Shown: positions 50,051 through 60,445, counted from the stretch's first letter. The stretch: DNA of 64,000 nt from Salipiger abyssi (GCF_001975705.1 NZ_CP015093.1:2356001-2420000); one strand, 5' to 3'. A program made the numbers and translations. Notes: generated by a model not told the origin, from the letters alone.

Positions 50051-52414
50051 TCAATCCCGTGTCTTGAGCGCCGTGACCAGATCGGCCCGGTCGACATCGC
50101 GTTTTACCAGAAGCCCGGAAATCGCCGCCCCCGCGAGCACCACCAGCGCGGCATTGCCGAAGGTGGCGGGCTGGAAGACCACCGTAACGGTGTAAAGCTC
50201 CGAGGAATAGGCGGCTGCGAGGATATGCGCAAAGCCCGCGCCGAGTGCCGCGCCGAAGGGCAGGGCGAGCAGCGTCACCAGCCCCAGCTCGCCCAGCAGC
50301 ACATAGGCCGCCTCGCCGCGCGAAAAGCCGATCACCCGCAGCGAGGCGAGATCGCGGGACCGCTCGGCCAGCGCGATGCGGGCGGCGTTGTAGACGATGC
50401 CGAAGGTGATGATGAAGGCCACCGCCGACATGATGAAGCGCGACCAGCCCGCGCCCTCGTTCATCATCCGCTCGAAGGCCTCGCGGCTGTCCTGCTTGAG
50501 CGCCACACCCGCCACCGTGGGCAGCCCCTTGAGCCAGACATAGACCTTGTCCGCCCGCGCCTCGTCGAGCCGCAGTGCCGCGCCGGTGATGCGCCCCGGT
50601 TCCCCCAGCGCCGCGTTGATGCCGTCGAGCGCCATATAGGCGGGCGCGCCCATCACCGTGTCCGAGATCCCCATCACCGGCAGCTCCAGCACCGGCTGCG
50701 CGCCCTCGCGCACCTCGGCTGTCAGGGTCTGGCCGGTCTCCAGCTTCAGCTTGGCGGCAAGCGCGCTGCTCAGGACAAGCCCCTCGCGGCGCATGTGGAT
50801 CGGCTCCAGATCCGGGGTCAGGGCACGGTTCAGGACGGGGCTTTCCGGCAGGCCGGTGATGCTGCCGCGATGGGTCTGCCGCCCGTTGCGCAGGATCACC
50901 GCCACGTCGCGCCGGCCCTCCACCCGCTCGATGCCGGGATGGCTGGCCAGCTCGAACAGCACCTTGTCCGAGACCGCATGGGTGAAGGTCACGGCGGCCT
51001 CCGAGCGGTCCATCACCTCGAAATTCAGCGCGATGGCGTGGTTGAAACTGCTCTGGATGGTGATCATCCCCACCGAGAGCGCCATGCCGAAGGTGATGCC
51101 GACGATGGCCCCCGCCATGCGGAACGGCGTGCGGGTGAAGCGGCGCAGCACCATGCGGCTGGGCTGGTCGAGCCAGCTTGTCAGCCCGCGCCAGCGCCCG
51201 GCGCGGGAATAATCGGCAGGGGCGGGCGGGCGCATCGCCTCTGCCGGGTCGAGCGCAAAGATACGCCGCAGCACGATGGCGCCGCCCGCCGTGGCTGCCA
51301 GCACGCTGACCGCGATGCCGATGGCAAAGGAGGCCGGATCGAGCCGGAAGACGAGGAAGGGAAACTTGAAGAAATTCAGGTAGAGCTGCACCATGGCGCG
51401 CCCCGCCAGAATACCGAAAAGACAGCCCATCAGCGCGCCCAGAAGGGCGATGGCCAGCACCAGCTTCAGGTAATGCCCGCCGATTTCGCCCGACCGGTAA
51501 CCGAAGGCCTTAAGGAGCCCGATCTCTTCGCGCTCGGCCTGTACCATGCGGGCGATCACGATGTTCAGCAGAAAGGCCGCCACGGCCATGAAGATCGGCG
51601 GGATCGAGGCGGCGCTGTCGCGCAGCCCGTCGATTTCCTCAGACACGAAGCGGTTGGAGAACATGTCCTCGCGCCCATAGGCGCCGGTGGAGCCGTAAGG
51701 TTCCAGCACCCGGTCCACCGCATCTGTCACCGGCTGCGCGCCGGCGCCGCGCGCCAGCCCGATCAGCAGCTCGTTGAAGGCGCCGTCCATGTCGAAGGCC
51801 GCCGCCATCGCGGCGGGCGACAGCCATAGCACGCCGAAGCGGGCGTCGTCGGGGATGCCCTCGCCGGGGGCGGCGCTGTAGAGGAATTCCGGCGCGCGGG
51901 CGAGCCCGGTGATGCGGAAGCTGTGCCGCGCGCCGTTCATCGTGGCCTCCAGCGTATCGCCGGGGCGAAGCCCATGGGCGGCGGCGAAACTGTCGAGCAG
52001 CACCGCCTCCTCGGGCTTGCCGCGCTCGAAGAGCCGCCCCGCCTCCAGCCGGATCGCGTTCAGCGCCGGATCGCCGTCATAGGGCAGGGAGAGCGCCTGC
52101 GCCTGCACCGGCACCGCGCGGTCGGGCAGGTCGATAAGCGCCGCGCCGCTGACCCGCCCCTCGACCGCCTGCACCCCGGGCAGCGCGGCGATCCGGTGCA
52201 AGAGGTGATCGGGCGCCCGCACCACCGAGGCGGCAAGATCGGCCAGCCGGTAGCGCTCGTAATAGCTGCGGCGGGTTTCGTCGAGCGAGGTCACCAGCCC
52301 CGACATCATCACCTGCATCATGACGCCAAGCGCCATGACCACGGCAATCGCCAGCGCCTGGCCCTTCATCCGCCACAGGTCGCGGGTGAGTTTGCGGTCG
52401 AGCGGGCTCACCAC
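50051..52414 (-). CDS. FtsX-like ABC exporter permease
   Basis: A 787-residue permease with two FtsX-type halves (helices at about residues 20, 265-400, and 640-770) and two large extracytoplasmic domains, close in build to MacB-type or LolC/E-like permeases with the ATPase on a separate chain. The start is a GTG at 52414 or 52411, overlapping the end of the ATPase gene. Together with the ATPase and HlyD adaptor it forms a MacAB/DevBCA-like exporter in the inner membrane. Confidence 0.85.
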   Translation of the reverse strand: MVSPLDRKLTRDLWRMKGQALAIAVVMALGVMMQVMMSGLVTSLDETRRSYYERYRLADLAASVVRAPDHLLHRIAALPGVQAVEGRVSGAALIDLPDRAVPVQAQALSLPYDGDPALNAIRLEAGRLFERGKPEEAVLLDSFAAAHGLRPGDTLEATMNGARHSFRITGLARAPEFLYSAAPGEGIPDDARFGVLWLSPAAMAAAFDMDGAFNELLIGLARGAGAQPVTDAVDRVLEPYGSTGAYGREDMFSNRFVSEEIDGLRDSAASIPPIFMAVAAFLLNIVIARMVQAEREEIGLLKAFGYRSGEIGGHYLKLVLAIALLGALMGCLFGILAGRAMVQLYLNFFKFPFLVFRLDPASFAIGIAVSVLAATAGGAIVLRRIFALDPAEAMRPPAPADYSRAGRWRGLTSWLDQPSRMVLRRFTRTPFRMAGAIVGITFGMALSVGMITIQSSFNHAIALNFEVMDRSEAAVTFTHAVSDKVLFELASHPGIERVEGRRDVAVILRNGRQTHRGSITGLPESPVLNRALTPDLEPIHMRREGLVLSSALAAKLKLETGQTLTAEVREGAQPVLELPVMGISDTVMGAPAYMALDGINAALGEPGRITGAALRLDEARADKVYVWLKGLPTVAGVALKQDSREAFERMMNEGAGWSRFIMSAVAFIITFGIVYNAARIALAERSRDLASLRVIGFSRGEAAYVLLGELGLVTLLALPFGAALGAGFAHILAAAYSSELYTVTVVFQPATFGNAALVVLAGAAISGLLVKRDVDRADLVTALKTRD

Positions 52415-53115
52415 TCGATCTCCTCGGCGGGCAGCTTGTGGCTGTTGCGCTCCTGGGACCGGATCGCGCCATCGGCAAAGCGGATCACCCGGTCGGCCAT
52501 GGCGGCGGTGGCGGCGGCATGGGTGACGATCAGCACCGTGGTGCCCAGCGTCTGGTTGAGATGTTGCAGCACCCCCAGCACCTCGCGCCCGGTGGTGCTG
52601 TCGAGCGCGCCGGTGGGCTCGTCGCAGAGCAGGACATCGGGCTTTTTCGCCACCGCGCGGGCAATGGCGACGCGCTGCTGTTCGCCGCCCGACATCTGGC
52701 TCGGGAAATGCCCCAGCCGCTCCTCCAGCCCCACCAGCGCCAGCGCCTCGGCGGGGGTCATCGGATCTCGGGCAATCTCGGTCACCAGCTCGACATTCTC
52801 CTCCGCGGTGAGCGAGGGCATAAGGTTGTAGAACTGGAAGATGAAGCCCAGATGATCGCGCCGGTAGCGGGTGAGCTGCCGGTCGGTCATCGCCGTCAAC
52901 TCGCGGTCACGGAACCAGGCGCGCCCTGTGCTGGGCCGGTCGAGCCCGCCGAGGATATTGAGCAGGGTGGATTTGCCGCTGCCCGAGGGGCCGAGCAGCA
53001 CCACGATCTCGCCGGCGGGCAGATCGAGATCGACCCCGCGCAGCGCATGCACTGCCGAGGCGCCCTCGCCATAGGTGCGTGTCAGACCTTCCGCCCGATA
53101 GGCGCTCTCTGCCAT
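52408..53115 (-). CDS. ABC exporter ATPase (MacB/LolD family)
   Basis: A 235-residue ATPase. Walker A is GPSGSGKST (about residues 38-46), the signature is [15 protein letters not shown] (about 140-154) and Walker B is [13 protein letters not shown] (about 160-172). The Leu-rich [18 protein letters not shown] loop is typical of LolD/MacB-type ATPases. It is the first gene of the three-gene exporter operon and is 60 bases upstream of fdsD, on the same strand. Confidence 0.92.
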   Translation of the reverse strand: MAESAYRAEGLTRTYGEGASAVHALRGVDLDLPAGEIVVLLGPSGSGKSTLLNILGGLDRPSTGRAWFRDRELTAMTDRQLTRYRRDHLGFIFQFYNLMPSLTAEENVELVTEIARDPMTPAEALALVGLEERLGHFPSQMSGGEQQRVAIARAVAKKPDVLLCDEPTGALDSTTGREVLGVLQHLNQTLGTTVLIVTHAAATAAMADRVIRFADGAIRSQERNSHKLPAEEIEW

Positions 53116-53174
53116 GGACCTCCCTCCATGGCCGAAACCCTAAAGCGTTTTTGCGCCGCGTGTCTTGCGCAGGA

Positions 53175-53399
53175 TCAAGCTTTTTCGGAGGGCGCGTGGA
53201 TATGCGCCGCCGCAGCCGCGGCCAGCGGATGCAGACCTTCGCCGCCCTGCGCCACGTAATCGAGATACTGTGCCCGCATGCGCGGTTCCCAGAAATCGTT
53301 GATATGCGCGGCCACATCCTCGGCGCCGGTCTCGCCGGGCTGGGTGGCAAAGAAGGTAGCGATCTGGTTGGCCATCATGACCATCTTTTCAGGCGACAT
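53175..53399 (-). CDS. fdsD: Formate dehydrogenase delta subunit
   Basis: A 74-residue protein of the FdsD family (MSPEKMVMMANQIATFFATQPGETGAEDVAAHINDFWEPRM opens it), required in related organisms for full activity of the NAD-linked enzyme although its exact role is unclear. The ATG at 53399 sits inside the end of fdhD; the 11-base overlap couples translation. It is the last gene of the formate dehydrogenase operon. Confidence 0.85.
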   Translation of the reverse strand: MSPEKMVMMANQIATFFATQPGETGAEDVAAHINDFWEPRMRAQYLDYVAQGGEGLHPLAAAAAAHIHAPSEKA

Positions 53400-54210
53400 G
53401 CGTCTCTCCATCGACGATCCGCTCGGGCGCGGCGTAAAGGTCGAACCCGCCGGAGCGGGCAAAGGCGGCAAGCGTGAGCCCCGCCTCCTCGGCCATCCGC
53501 AGCGCCAGCGCGGTCGGGGCCGAAACGGCGATCAGGATCGGGCAGCGCGCCAGAACGGTTTTCTGCACCATGTCGACCGAGACCCGGCTGGTCAGCACAA
53601 AGGCGCCCTCGGCCGGGTCCATGTCCTGCCGCGCCAGCGCGCCGATCAGCTTGTCGAGCGCGTTGTGCCGCCCGACATCCTCGCGCGCCAGAACGATGCC
53701 CTTACCGGGCCGCAGGAACCCCGCCGCATGTACCGCGCGGGTCTGGTCGTGCAGCGGCTGGTGGGCGCGCAGCGCGTCGGTCGCGCGGGCCACCTCGGCG
53801 CGGGTGAGGCTCGGCCCGCCCTCGGGCAGCGGCGGCAGGGCGCGCAGCGCCTGATCGAGCGAGTCGATGCCGCAGAGCCCGCAGCCGGTCGGCCCCAGCA
53901 GGCTGCGCTGCCGTTCCTTGAGTGCGGCGCCGCGATCCTCATGCAGCCAGAACCGCGCCTCGATGCCCTGCGGATGGGTCACCGCCTCGAACTCGGCCAC
54001 CTCGCGCGGATGACCGATGATGCCCTCGCTCAGCGCGAAGCCATAGGCGAAATCGGCGATGTCGCCGGGGGTGGCCATCATCACCGCCTGGGTGGTGGCG
54101 TCGAAGACCAGCGCCACCGGCACCTCTTCGGGCAGCGAGCGCACGACAGAGCGCGTGCCTTCGCGATGCACGGCGAGGCCGGGGCGGCTGTGGCTCTGGC
54201 GCGGCGCCAT
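53389..54210 (-). CDS. fdhD: FdhD/FdsC sulfurtransferase
   Basis: FdhD transfers sulfur to the molybdenum cofactor of formate dehydrogenase; it binds the cofactor and receives sulfur from a cysteine desulfurase. The 273-residue protein has the paired cysteines GCGLCG (near residue 115) and the EDVGRHNALDKLIG motif, typical of the family. It overlaps fdsD by 11 bases and lies three bases after fdsA's stop codon. Confidence 0.94.
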   Translation of the reverse strand: MAPRQSHSRPGLAVHREGTRSVVRSLPEEVPVALVFDATTQAVMMATPGDIADFAYGFALSEGIIGHPREVAEFEAVTHPQGIEARFWLHEDRGAALKERQRSLLGPTGCGLCGIDSLDQALRALPPLPEGGPSLTRAEVARATDALRAHQPLHDQTRAVHAAGFLRPGKGIVLAREDVGRHNALDKLIGALARQDMDPAEGAFVLTSRVSVDMVQKTVLARCPILIAVSAPTALALRMAEEAGLTLAAFARSGGFDLYAAPERIVDGETHVA

Positions 54211-54213
54211 GGC

Positions 54214-57135
54214 TTACTCCGCCGCCGGCAGGATGCGCCGCGCGCGCTCGGCCTGCGCCGCATAATCCTCCTGCCAGTCCGACGGCCCGTTGGAGGGCGC
54301 GACCTGTACCGCCGTCACCTTGTATTCCGGGCAGTTGGTGGCCCAGTCCGAGAAATCGGTGGTGACCACATTGGCCTGCGTGTCCGGGTGGTGGAAGGTG
54401 GTATAGACCACGCCGGGCGACACCCGGTCGGTGATCTTGGCGCGCAGCGTCGTCTCGCCCGAGCGGCTGGCGAGCTTCACCCAGTCGCCCTCCTTCAGCC
54501 CGCGGTTCTCGGCATCGTGCGGGTGGATCTCCAGCAGATCCTGCTCGTGCCAGACGCTGTTCGCGGTGCGCCGTGTCTGCGCGCCGACATTGTACTGCGA
54601 CAGGATGCGCCCGGTGGTCAGCAGCAGCGGGAAGCGCGGGCCGGTCTTTTCATCCGTCGCCACGTATTCGGTGACGATGAACCGCCCCTTGCCGCGCACG
54701 AACCCGTCCACATGCATGAGCGGCGTGCCCTCGGGATGTTCCTCGTTGCAGGGCCACTGTACCGAGCCCTTCTCCTCCAGCAGATCGTAGGTCACGCCGG
54801 CAAAGCTCGGGGTGGTGGCCGCGATCTCGGCCATGATCTGTTCGGGATGGGTATAGGCCCAGCCGGCGCCCATGGCATTGGCCAGAAGCTGGGTGACTTC
54901 CCAATCCTCATAGCTGTTCTTCGGCGCCATGACCTTGCGCACGCGGTTGATGCGGCGCTCGGCATTGGTGAAGGTGCCGTTCTTCTCCAGAAAGGACGAG
55001 CCGGGCAGGAAGACATGCGCATAGTTCGCCGTCTCGTTGAGGAAGAGGTCATGCACGATGACACAGTCCATCGCCGCCAGCCCCGCCGCCACATGCTTGG
55101 TGTCCGGGTCCGATTGCAGGATGTCCTCACCCTGGCAGTAGAGCCCCCGGAACGTGCCGTCCACGGCGGCATCCAGCATGTTCGGGATGCGCAGCCCCGG
55201 TTCCGGGTCGATCGGCACGCCCCAGGCGTCTTCAAAGACCTTGCGCACCTCGGGCAGCTTGACATGGCGATAGCCCGGCAGCTCGTGCGGGAAGGAGCCC
55301 ATGTCGCAGGAGCCCTGCACGTTGTTCTGCCCGCGCAGCGGGTTCACCCCCACGCCGTCGCGACCGATATTGCCGGTCATCATGGCGAGGTTGGCAAGCC
55401 CCATGACGGTGGTCGAGCCCTGACTGTGCTCGGTCACGCCCAGCCCGTAATAGATCGCCCCGTTGCCGCCCTGCGCATAAAGCCGCGCCGCCGCGCGCAG
55501 TTCCTGTGCGTTCACGCCGGTGAGCAGCGCCGTGCTTTCGGGCGCGTGGCGCTTTTCGGAGACGAACTCCGCATAGGCCATGAACTCGTCCCAGTCGCAG
55601 CGCTCGCGGATGAAGGCCTCGTCATAGAGCTTCTCGGTCACGATCACATGCGCCAGCGCGGTCACCACGGCGACATTGGTGCCCGGCGTCAGCGCCAGGT
55701 GATGCGACGCCGCGATATGCGCCGATTTCACCAGGTCGATGCGGCGCGGGTCGATGACGATGAGCTTGGCGCCCTGACGCAGCCGTTTCTTCAGCCGCGA
55801 GGCAAAGACCGGGTGGCCGTCGGTCGGGTTGGCGCCGATCACCACCGCCACGTCCACCTGCTCGACGGAGTCGAAATCCTGCGTGCCGGCGGAGGTGCCA
55901 TAGGTCTGGCCCAGCCCGTAGCCGGTGGGCGAATGGCAGACCCGGGCGCAGGTATCGGTGTTGTTGTTCATGAACACCGCGCGGGTGAGCTTCTGCACCA
56001 GATAGGTTTCCTCATTGGTGCAGCGGCTGGAGGTGATCACGCCGACGCTCTTGCGCCCGTGTTTCTCCTGGATGCCCTTGAGCCGGTTTGCCGCAAAGGA
56101 CAGCGCCTCCTCCCAGCTCACCTCGCGCCACGGATCCTCGATGCGGTCGCGGATCATCGGGTTGAGGATGCGGTCGGGATGCTCGGCATAGCCATAGGCA
56201 AAGCGGCCCTTGACGCAGCTATGCCCCCGGTTCGCCTTGCCGTGTTTCCACGGCGTCATGCGCACCAGCTCGTCGCCGTTCAGCTCCGCCTTGAAGGAAC
56301 AGCCGACGCCGCAATAGGCGCAGGTGGTCACCAGCTCGCGATCCGGCGTGCCCAGCTCGGCGACGCTCTTCTCCTGAAGTGTTGCGGTCGGGCAGGCCTG
56401 CACGCAGGCGCCGCAGCTCACGCAGTCGGAGGTCAGGAAATCGTCGCCGGCCATGCCTGCCGAGACGCGGCTCTCGAACCCGCGGCCCTCGATGGTCAGT
56501 GCAAAGGTGCCCTGCACCTCCTCGCAGGCCCGCACGCAGCGCGAGCAGACGATGCATTTGCTGGGATCGTAGGTGAAATAGGGGTTGCTCTCATCCTTCG
56601 CGATATAGCGCGGATTGGCCTCGCCCTCGGGCATCCGCAGCCGCGCCTCGGATTGCGAGCGCGCGCCGCTGCCGGACGGGTCGAAATGGTTGTCGCCCGG
56701 CGTGTAGCGCACGTCGCGCAGCCCCACCATGCCGGCCATGTCCTGCAATTCGCAATCGCCATTGGCGGCGCAGGTCAGGCAGTCCAGCGGGTGGTCGGAG
56801 ACGTAAAGCTCCATCACCCCCTTGCGGATCTTCTTTACCTTCGAGGATTGCGTGTGCACCACCATGCCCGCATGCACCGGCGTGGTGCAGGAGGCCGGCG
56901 TGCCGCGCCGCCCCTCGATCTCGACCACGCAGAGCCGGCAGGAGCCGAAGGCATCAAGACTGTCGGTGGCGCAGAGCTTCGGCACCGCGATGCCCGCCTC
57001 CGCCGCCGCGCGCATCACCGAGGTGCCGGCGGGCACAGTCACGTCGATGCCGTCGATGGTCAGATGCACGGGCTTGCCGCTTTTCGCGGGCGTGCCCATA
57101 TCCCGGTCGTCCCAGGGAATGATGAAATCTTTCAT
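54214..57135 (-). CDS. fdsA: NAD-linked formate dehydrogenase, catalytic alpha subunit
   Basis: Oxidises formate to CO2 at a bis-MGD molybdenum (or tungsten) centre. The 973-residue protein has an N-terminal [2Fe-2S] domain (GSCRLC region), a His-Cys cluster (DCLTCAANGDCELQDM), two ferredoxin-like clusters (CIVCSRCVRACEE, CVSCGACVQACP), the CAYCGVGC [4Fe-4S] and the metal ligand Cys400 in VCHSPT: a Cys, not selenocysteine. Electrons run through these clusters to FdsB and NAD. It is third in the fdsGBACD operon. Confidence 0.95.
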   Translation of the reverse strand: MKDFIIPWDDRDMGTPAKSGKPVHLTIDGIDVTVPAGTSVMRAAAEAGIAVPKLCATDSLDAFGSCRLCVVEIEGRRGTPASCTTPVHAGMVVHTQSSKVKKIRKGVMELYVSDHPLDCLTCAANGDCELQDMAGMVGLRDVRYTPGDNHFDPSGSGARSQSEARLRMPEGEANPRYIAKDESNPYFTYDPSKCIVCSRCVRACEEVQGTFALTIEGRGFESRVSAGMAGDDFLTSDCVSCGACVQACPTATLQEKSVAELGTPDRELVTTCAYCGVGCSFKAELNGDELVRMTPWKHGKANRGHSCVKGRFAYGYAEHPDRILNPMIRDRIEDPWREVSWEEALSFAANRLKGIQEKHGRKSVGVITSSRCTNEETYLVQKLTRAVFMNNNTDTCARVCHSPTGYGLGQTYGTSAGTQDFDSVEQVDVAVVIGANPTDGHPVFASRLKKRLRQGAKLIVIDPRRIDLVKSAHIAASHHLALTPGTNVAVVTALAHVIVTEKLYDEAFIRERCDWDEFMAYAEFVSEKRHAPESTALLTGVNAQELRAAARLYAQGGNGAIYYGLGVTEHSQGSTTVMGLANLAMMTGNIGRDGVGVNPLRGQNNVQGSCDMGSFPHELPGYRHVKLPEVRKVFEDAWGVPIDPEPGLRIPNMLDAAVDGTFRGLYCQGEDILQSDPDTKHVAAGLAAMDCVIVHDLFLNETANYAHVFLPGSSFLEKNGTFTNAERRINRVRKVMAPKNSYEDWEVTQLLANAMGAGWAYTHPEQIMAEIAATTPSFAGVTYDLLEEKGSVQWPCNEEHPEGTPLMHVDGFVRGKGRFIVTEYVATDEKTGPRFPLLLTTGRILSQYNVGAQTRRTANSVWHEQDLLEIHPHDAENRGLKEGDWVKLASRSGETTLRAKITDRVSPGVVYTTFHHPDTQANVVTTDFSDWATNCPEYKVTAVQVAPSNGPSDWQEDYAAQAERARRILPAAE

Positions 57136-57181
57136 CTTTCGTCCTCCCGCAGTTTCCATTGGCTCAAAATATCCCGGGGGT

Positions 57182-57200
57182 CCGGGGGCAGAGCCCCCGG
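57182..57200. repeat. Hairpin-forming repeat between fdsB and fdsA
   Basis: CCGGGGGC-AGA-GCCCCCGG is part of a longer stretch (57161-57200) that I recognise as a dispersed repeat common in Rhodobacterales intergenic DNA. It lies inside an operon. Confidence 0.55.
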
Positions 57201-57232
57201 CGAGTCGTCTCGCGTCAGCGAGGCGAAACCGC

Positions 57233-58753
57233 TCATTCCGCCGCTTCCTTCACCGCGCCGAACTCTTCGGGGAAGAGCCGCAGCGCCGACATCACCGGGT
57301 AGGGCGTGAAGCCGCCAAGCGCGCAGAGCGAGCCGTCCTGCATGGTCTCGCAGAGATCGGTCAGCAGCGGGATCGCCGCCGCGTCGCCCGCCGCGATCCG
57401 GTCCAGCGTCTCGACGCCGCGCACCGCGCCGATCCGGCACGGCGTGCATTTGCCGCAGCTCTCCACCGCGCAGAATTCCATGGCAAAGCGCGCCATCCCC
57501 AGCATGTCGGCGCTGTCGTCGAAGACCACCAGCCCGGCATGGCCGATAAGCGCGCCCTGGCCGTCGAATTCCTCATAGCCGAACGGCGTGTCGAACTGGT
57601 CGGGGCTCAGATAGGCGCCCAGCGGGCCGCCCACCTGCACCGCCTTGACCGCGCGGCCCGAGGCGGTGCCGCCGCCCAGATCCTCGACAATCGCGCCCAG
57701 CTTCATGCCGAAGGCGGTCTCGAACAGCCCGCCATGGCGCACATTGCCGGCGATCTGCAACGGGATCGTGCCTTTCGAGCGGCCCAGCCCGAAATTCGCG
57801 TAATGCTCGGCGCCCTTCTCGAAAATCACCGGCACGGTGGCCAGCGAGATCACGTTGTTCACCACGGTGGGCTTGCCGAAGGCGCCTTCCAGCGCCGGCA
57901 GCGGCGGCTTGGCGCGCACCACACCGCGCTTGCCCTCGAGCGAGTTCAGCAGCGAGGTCTCCTCGCCGCAGACATAGGCGCCCGCGCCGACGCGGACCTC
58001 CATGTCATAGGCCTTGCCCGAGCCGAGCACATCCGTCCCCAGAACCCCGGCGTCGCGGGCGATCTCGACGGCGCGGCTCAGCACCGCGATGGCATCGGGA
58101 TACTCCGAGCGCAGATAGACATAGCCCATGGTCGCGCCGACGCCGATGCCGGCGATGGCCATGCCCTCGATCAGGCAGAACGGGTCGCCCTCGATGATCA
58201 TGCGGTCGGCAAAAGTGCCGCTGTCGCCCTCGTCGGCGTTGCAGACGATGTATTTGCGGTCCGCATGCGCCATGCGCACCGTGTCCCACTTGATCCCCGT
58301 CGGGAAGCCCGCACCGCCGCGCCCGCGCAGGCCCGAGAGTTTGACCTCGTCGGTGATCTGCTCGCCGCTCATGGTGAGCGCCCGGCGCAGCCCGGCGAGG
58401 CCGCCATTGGCCTCGTACTCCGGCAGCGACAGCGGATCGGTGAGACCGCAGCGGGCAAAGGTGAGGCGCGTCTGGCGCTTCATCCAGTCGAGCTCTTCGG
58501 TGAGACCCAGCGCCTTGGGATGGGTGTCCTCGAAGAGCGCCGGCACATCGGCGGGGCTCATCGGGCCAAAGGCCATGCGGCCCTCGGGCGTTTCCACCTC
58601 GACCAGCGGCTCCAGCCAGATCATGCCGCGCGTGCCGTTGCGGGCGATCTCGATCTCCACACCGCGTTTTTCGGCCTCGGCACGGATCGCCTCGGCGACC
58701 TCATCCGCACCCAACGCCTTGGCGGCGCTGTCCATGGGCACCCAGATCTTCAT
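57233..58753 (-). CDS. fdsB: Formate dehydrogenase beta subunit (NuoF-like)
   Basis: Carries FMN and a [4Fe-4S] cluster and passes electrons from FdsA to NAD+. The 506-residue protein has a thioredoxin-like N-terminal domain, the FMN-binding GRGGAGFPTG and CNADEGDSGTF motifs, a NADH site, and the cluster motif ESCGKCTPCR. It belongs to the NuoF family but the operon makes FdsB certain. It overlaps fdsG by four bases. Confidence 0.95.
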   Translation of the reverse strand: MKIWVPMDSAAKALGADEVAEAIRAEAEKRGVEIEIARNGTRGMIWLEPLVEVETPEGRMAFGPMSPADVPALFEDTHPKALGLTEELDWMKRQTRLTFARCGLTDPLSLPEYEANGGLAGLRRALTMSGEQITDEVKLSGLRGRGGAGFPTGIKWDTVRMAHADRKYIVCNADEGDSGTFADRMIIEGDPFCLIEGMAIAGIGVGATMGYVYLRSEYPDAIAVLSRAVEIARDAGVLGTDVLGSGKAYDMEVRVGAGAYVCGEETSLLNSLEGKRGVVRAKPPLPALEGAFGKPTVVNNVISLATVPVIFEKGAEHYANFGLGRSKGTIPLQIAGNVRHGGLFETAFGMKLGAIVEDLGGGTASGRAVKAVQVGGPLGAYLSPDQFDTPFGYEEFDGQGALIGHAGLVVFDDSADMLGMARFAMEFCAVESCGKCTPCRIGAVRGVETLDRIAAGDAAAIPLLTDLCETMQDGSLCALGGFTPYPVMSALRLFPEEFGAVKEAAE

Positions 58754-59217
58754 GCCGCGCCCTCCAGTTCCGCCGCCAGCCGCGCCGCGTCCGCCCGGCC
58801 GATCAGCTTGCCGTCAACCATTGCCGCCGGTGCGCAGGCGCAGAGCCCCAGGCAATAGACCGGCTCGACCGTGACCGACCCGTCCGGTGTGGTGCCGCCC
58901 CAGTCGAGCCCGAGCTTGTCCAGCACCGCCTGGCTGAGCGCATTGGCGCCCATCGACTGGCAGGCCTCGGCCCGGCAGATCTTGACCACATGCCGCCCGG
59001 CGGGGGCCTTGCGGAAATCGTGGTAGAAGGACATCACCCCGTGCACCTCGGCGCGCGTCAGGTTGAGCGCCTCGGCGATCAGCGGCAGCGCCATCTCGGG
59101 CACATGGTCAAAGGCGTGCTGGATCGCGTGCAGGATCGGCAGCAGCGGCCCTTCGCGGTGCAGCTCGGCGTCGATCAGGGCGCGGACCTCGTCCGGCGTG
59201 GGGTTTGAGTGGCGCAT
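58750..59217 (-). CDS. fdsG: Formate dehydrogenase gamma subunit (NuoE-like)
   Basis: A 155-residue thioredoxin-fold protein with a [2Fe-2S] cluster, homologous to NuoE of complex I. The cysteines lie in KICRAEACQSMGA and VYCLGLCACAPA. It is the first structural gene of the operon and overlaps fdsB by four bases (ATGA). The start MRHSNPTPDEVRALID is normal. Confidence 0.93.
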   Translation of the reverse strand: MRHSNPTPDEVRALIDAELHREGPLLPILHAIQHAFDHVPEMALPLIAEALNLTRAEVHGVMSFYHDFRKAPAGRHVVKICRAEACQSMGANALSQAVLDKLGLDWGGTTPDGSVTVEPVYCLGLCACAPAAMVDGKLIGRADAARLAAELEGAA

Positions 59218-59276
59218 GCGGGCTTCTCTCCCAGAAATGTGCCCCTTTGTGCCAGACCCATGATTGTCGATTCAAT

Positions 59277-59297
59277 ATCGTTGTTCCGTCAAACGAT
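59277..59297. promoter_or_regulatory. ATCGTT-N9-AACGAT inverted repeat, candidate fds operator
   Basis: A perfect 6-bp inverted repeat with a 9-base spacer between fdsG and the LysR gene. The distance to fdsG (60 bases from its start) and the ATC-N9-GAT core suit a LysR-type activator. Confidence 0.45.
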
Positions 59298-59309
59298 AGA
59301 GAACTTCAA

Positions 59310-60200
59310 TCAAACTTTCTCCACCGTCAGCCCCTCCGCCTCGCTCAAAAGCGCTTGCAGCACGGGGGTATAGGGCTCCTGATGCGGGGCGATGAGGCCC
59401 ACGGCGGGCGCCGCGCCGCTTTCGGCCAGGGGCACCACCGCCAGCGGCTTGCCCTCGCAGAGAAACCGGGCCAGGTGGTCGGGCAGGATCGTCACCCAGT
59501 CGCCGTGCAGAACATTGGCCGCCAGCATCACCGTAGAGTTCGATTCGATGAGCGCGGCGGGGCCGACGCCGGCTTCGGTGAAATGCCGGTTGATGATCCG
59601 GCGGTTCTGCATGTCCGGCGTCAGCAGGCAGAGCCGCGCCTCCCCCAGCGCGCCCCAGCCGATGGCCTCGCCCTCGGCAAAGGGGTGATCGGGGCGGCAG
59701 ACCAGCGTGTAGGATTCGCGGTAGAGCAGCCGCGTGGTCACCCGGCCCAGGGGCTCGTTGTCGAGATAGGAGATGCCGGCGTCGATCTCGAGATCGTCGA
59801 GCATCGACAGGATCTCGGCGGAGGCGCGCGACAGCACGGTAAAGCTCACATTCGGGTGCCTTGCGGCAAAGCCGGTGACCAGCCGCGAGGCCCAGGTCAG
59901 CGCCGTGGGGATGACCGCGAGCCGCAGATGCCCCGCCAGCCCCTCGCGCGAGGCGCGCATTTCCTCGCGCAGCCGCCGCGTGTCGCCGACGATCTGCCGT
60001 GCCCGGATCAGCGCGCGCTGGCCTTCCGGCGTCAGCCCGCCAAAGCGCGAGCCGCGGCTCACCAGCTTGACGCCGAGCTGTTCTTCGAGCTGGCGGATGC
60101 CGGTCGACAGGGTGGGCTGGGTGATGCCGAGGCTTTCGGCGGCGCGGCCGAAATGCCGTTCCCGTGCCAGCGCGATAAGCATTTCCAGTTTTGCGATCAT
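59310..60200 (-). CDS. LysR-type regulator of formate dehydrogenase genes
   Basis: A 296-residue LysR regulator, upstream of and on the same strand as fdsGBACD, as in many bacteria where it is called FdsR. The helix-turn-helix is at residues 1-58 (LALARERHFGRAAESLGITQPTLSTGIRQLEEQLG), and the effector domain follows. In relatives it responds to formate or related molecules and controls fds; the effector here is not known. Candidate sites are at 59277 and 60202. Confidence 0.85.
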   Translation of the reverse strand: MIAKLEMLIALARERHFGRAAESLGITQPTLSTGIRQLEEQLGVKLVSRGSRFGGLTPEGQRALIRARQIVGDTRRLREEMRASREGLAGHLRLAVIPTALTWASRLVTGFAARHPNVSFTVLSRASAEILSMLDDLEIDAGISYLDNEPLGRVTTRLLYRESYTLVCRPDHPFAEGEAIGWGALGEARLCLLTPDMQNRRIINRHFTEAGVGPAALIESNSTVMLAANVLHGDWVTILPDHLARFLCEGKPLAVVPLAESGAAPAVGLIAPHQEPYTPVLQALLSEAEGLTVEKV

Positions 60201-60201
60201 G

Positions 60202-60217
60202 ATTTTCTATCGAAAAT
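60202..60217. promoter_or_regulatory. ATTTTC-TATC-GAAAAT palindrome before the LysR gene
   Basis: A perfect inverted repeat two bases upstream of the LysR start codon. It could bind the regulator itself for autorepression. Overlap with the ribosome-binding region is likely. Confidence 0.35.
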
Positions 60218-60445
60218 GGTCCTGACGATCTGTAACAGGAAAGTCACATCCGGGCCAATGCGCTGACATGTTAATAGGGGGCAAAACGAGACAGCGCCGT
60301 GATCGCTAACGAAGGACGGTTTTCCGGGAGCGAATATTGAATAATCTTTCAGAATACATAGTAACTCCTTAACAAGACGATACCGGGACAACTTCCGCCC
60401 CTCGGCCCCCGGTCAGGCGCAGGCGGACAAGACGAAGGAACAGGG

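Noticed and set aside
53278..57309. A 1343-codon plus-strand frame opposite fdhD-fdsA
   Set aside because: The formate dehydrogenase genes on the minus strand explain it; the translation is low-complexity.
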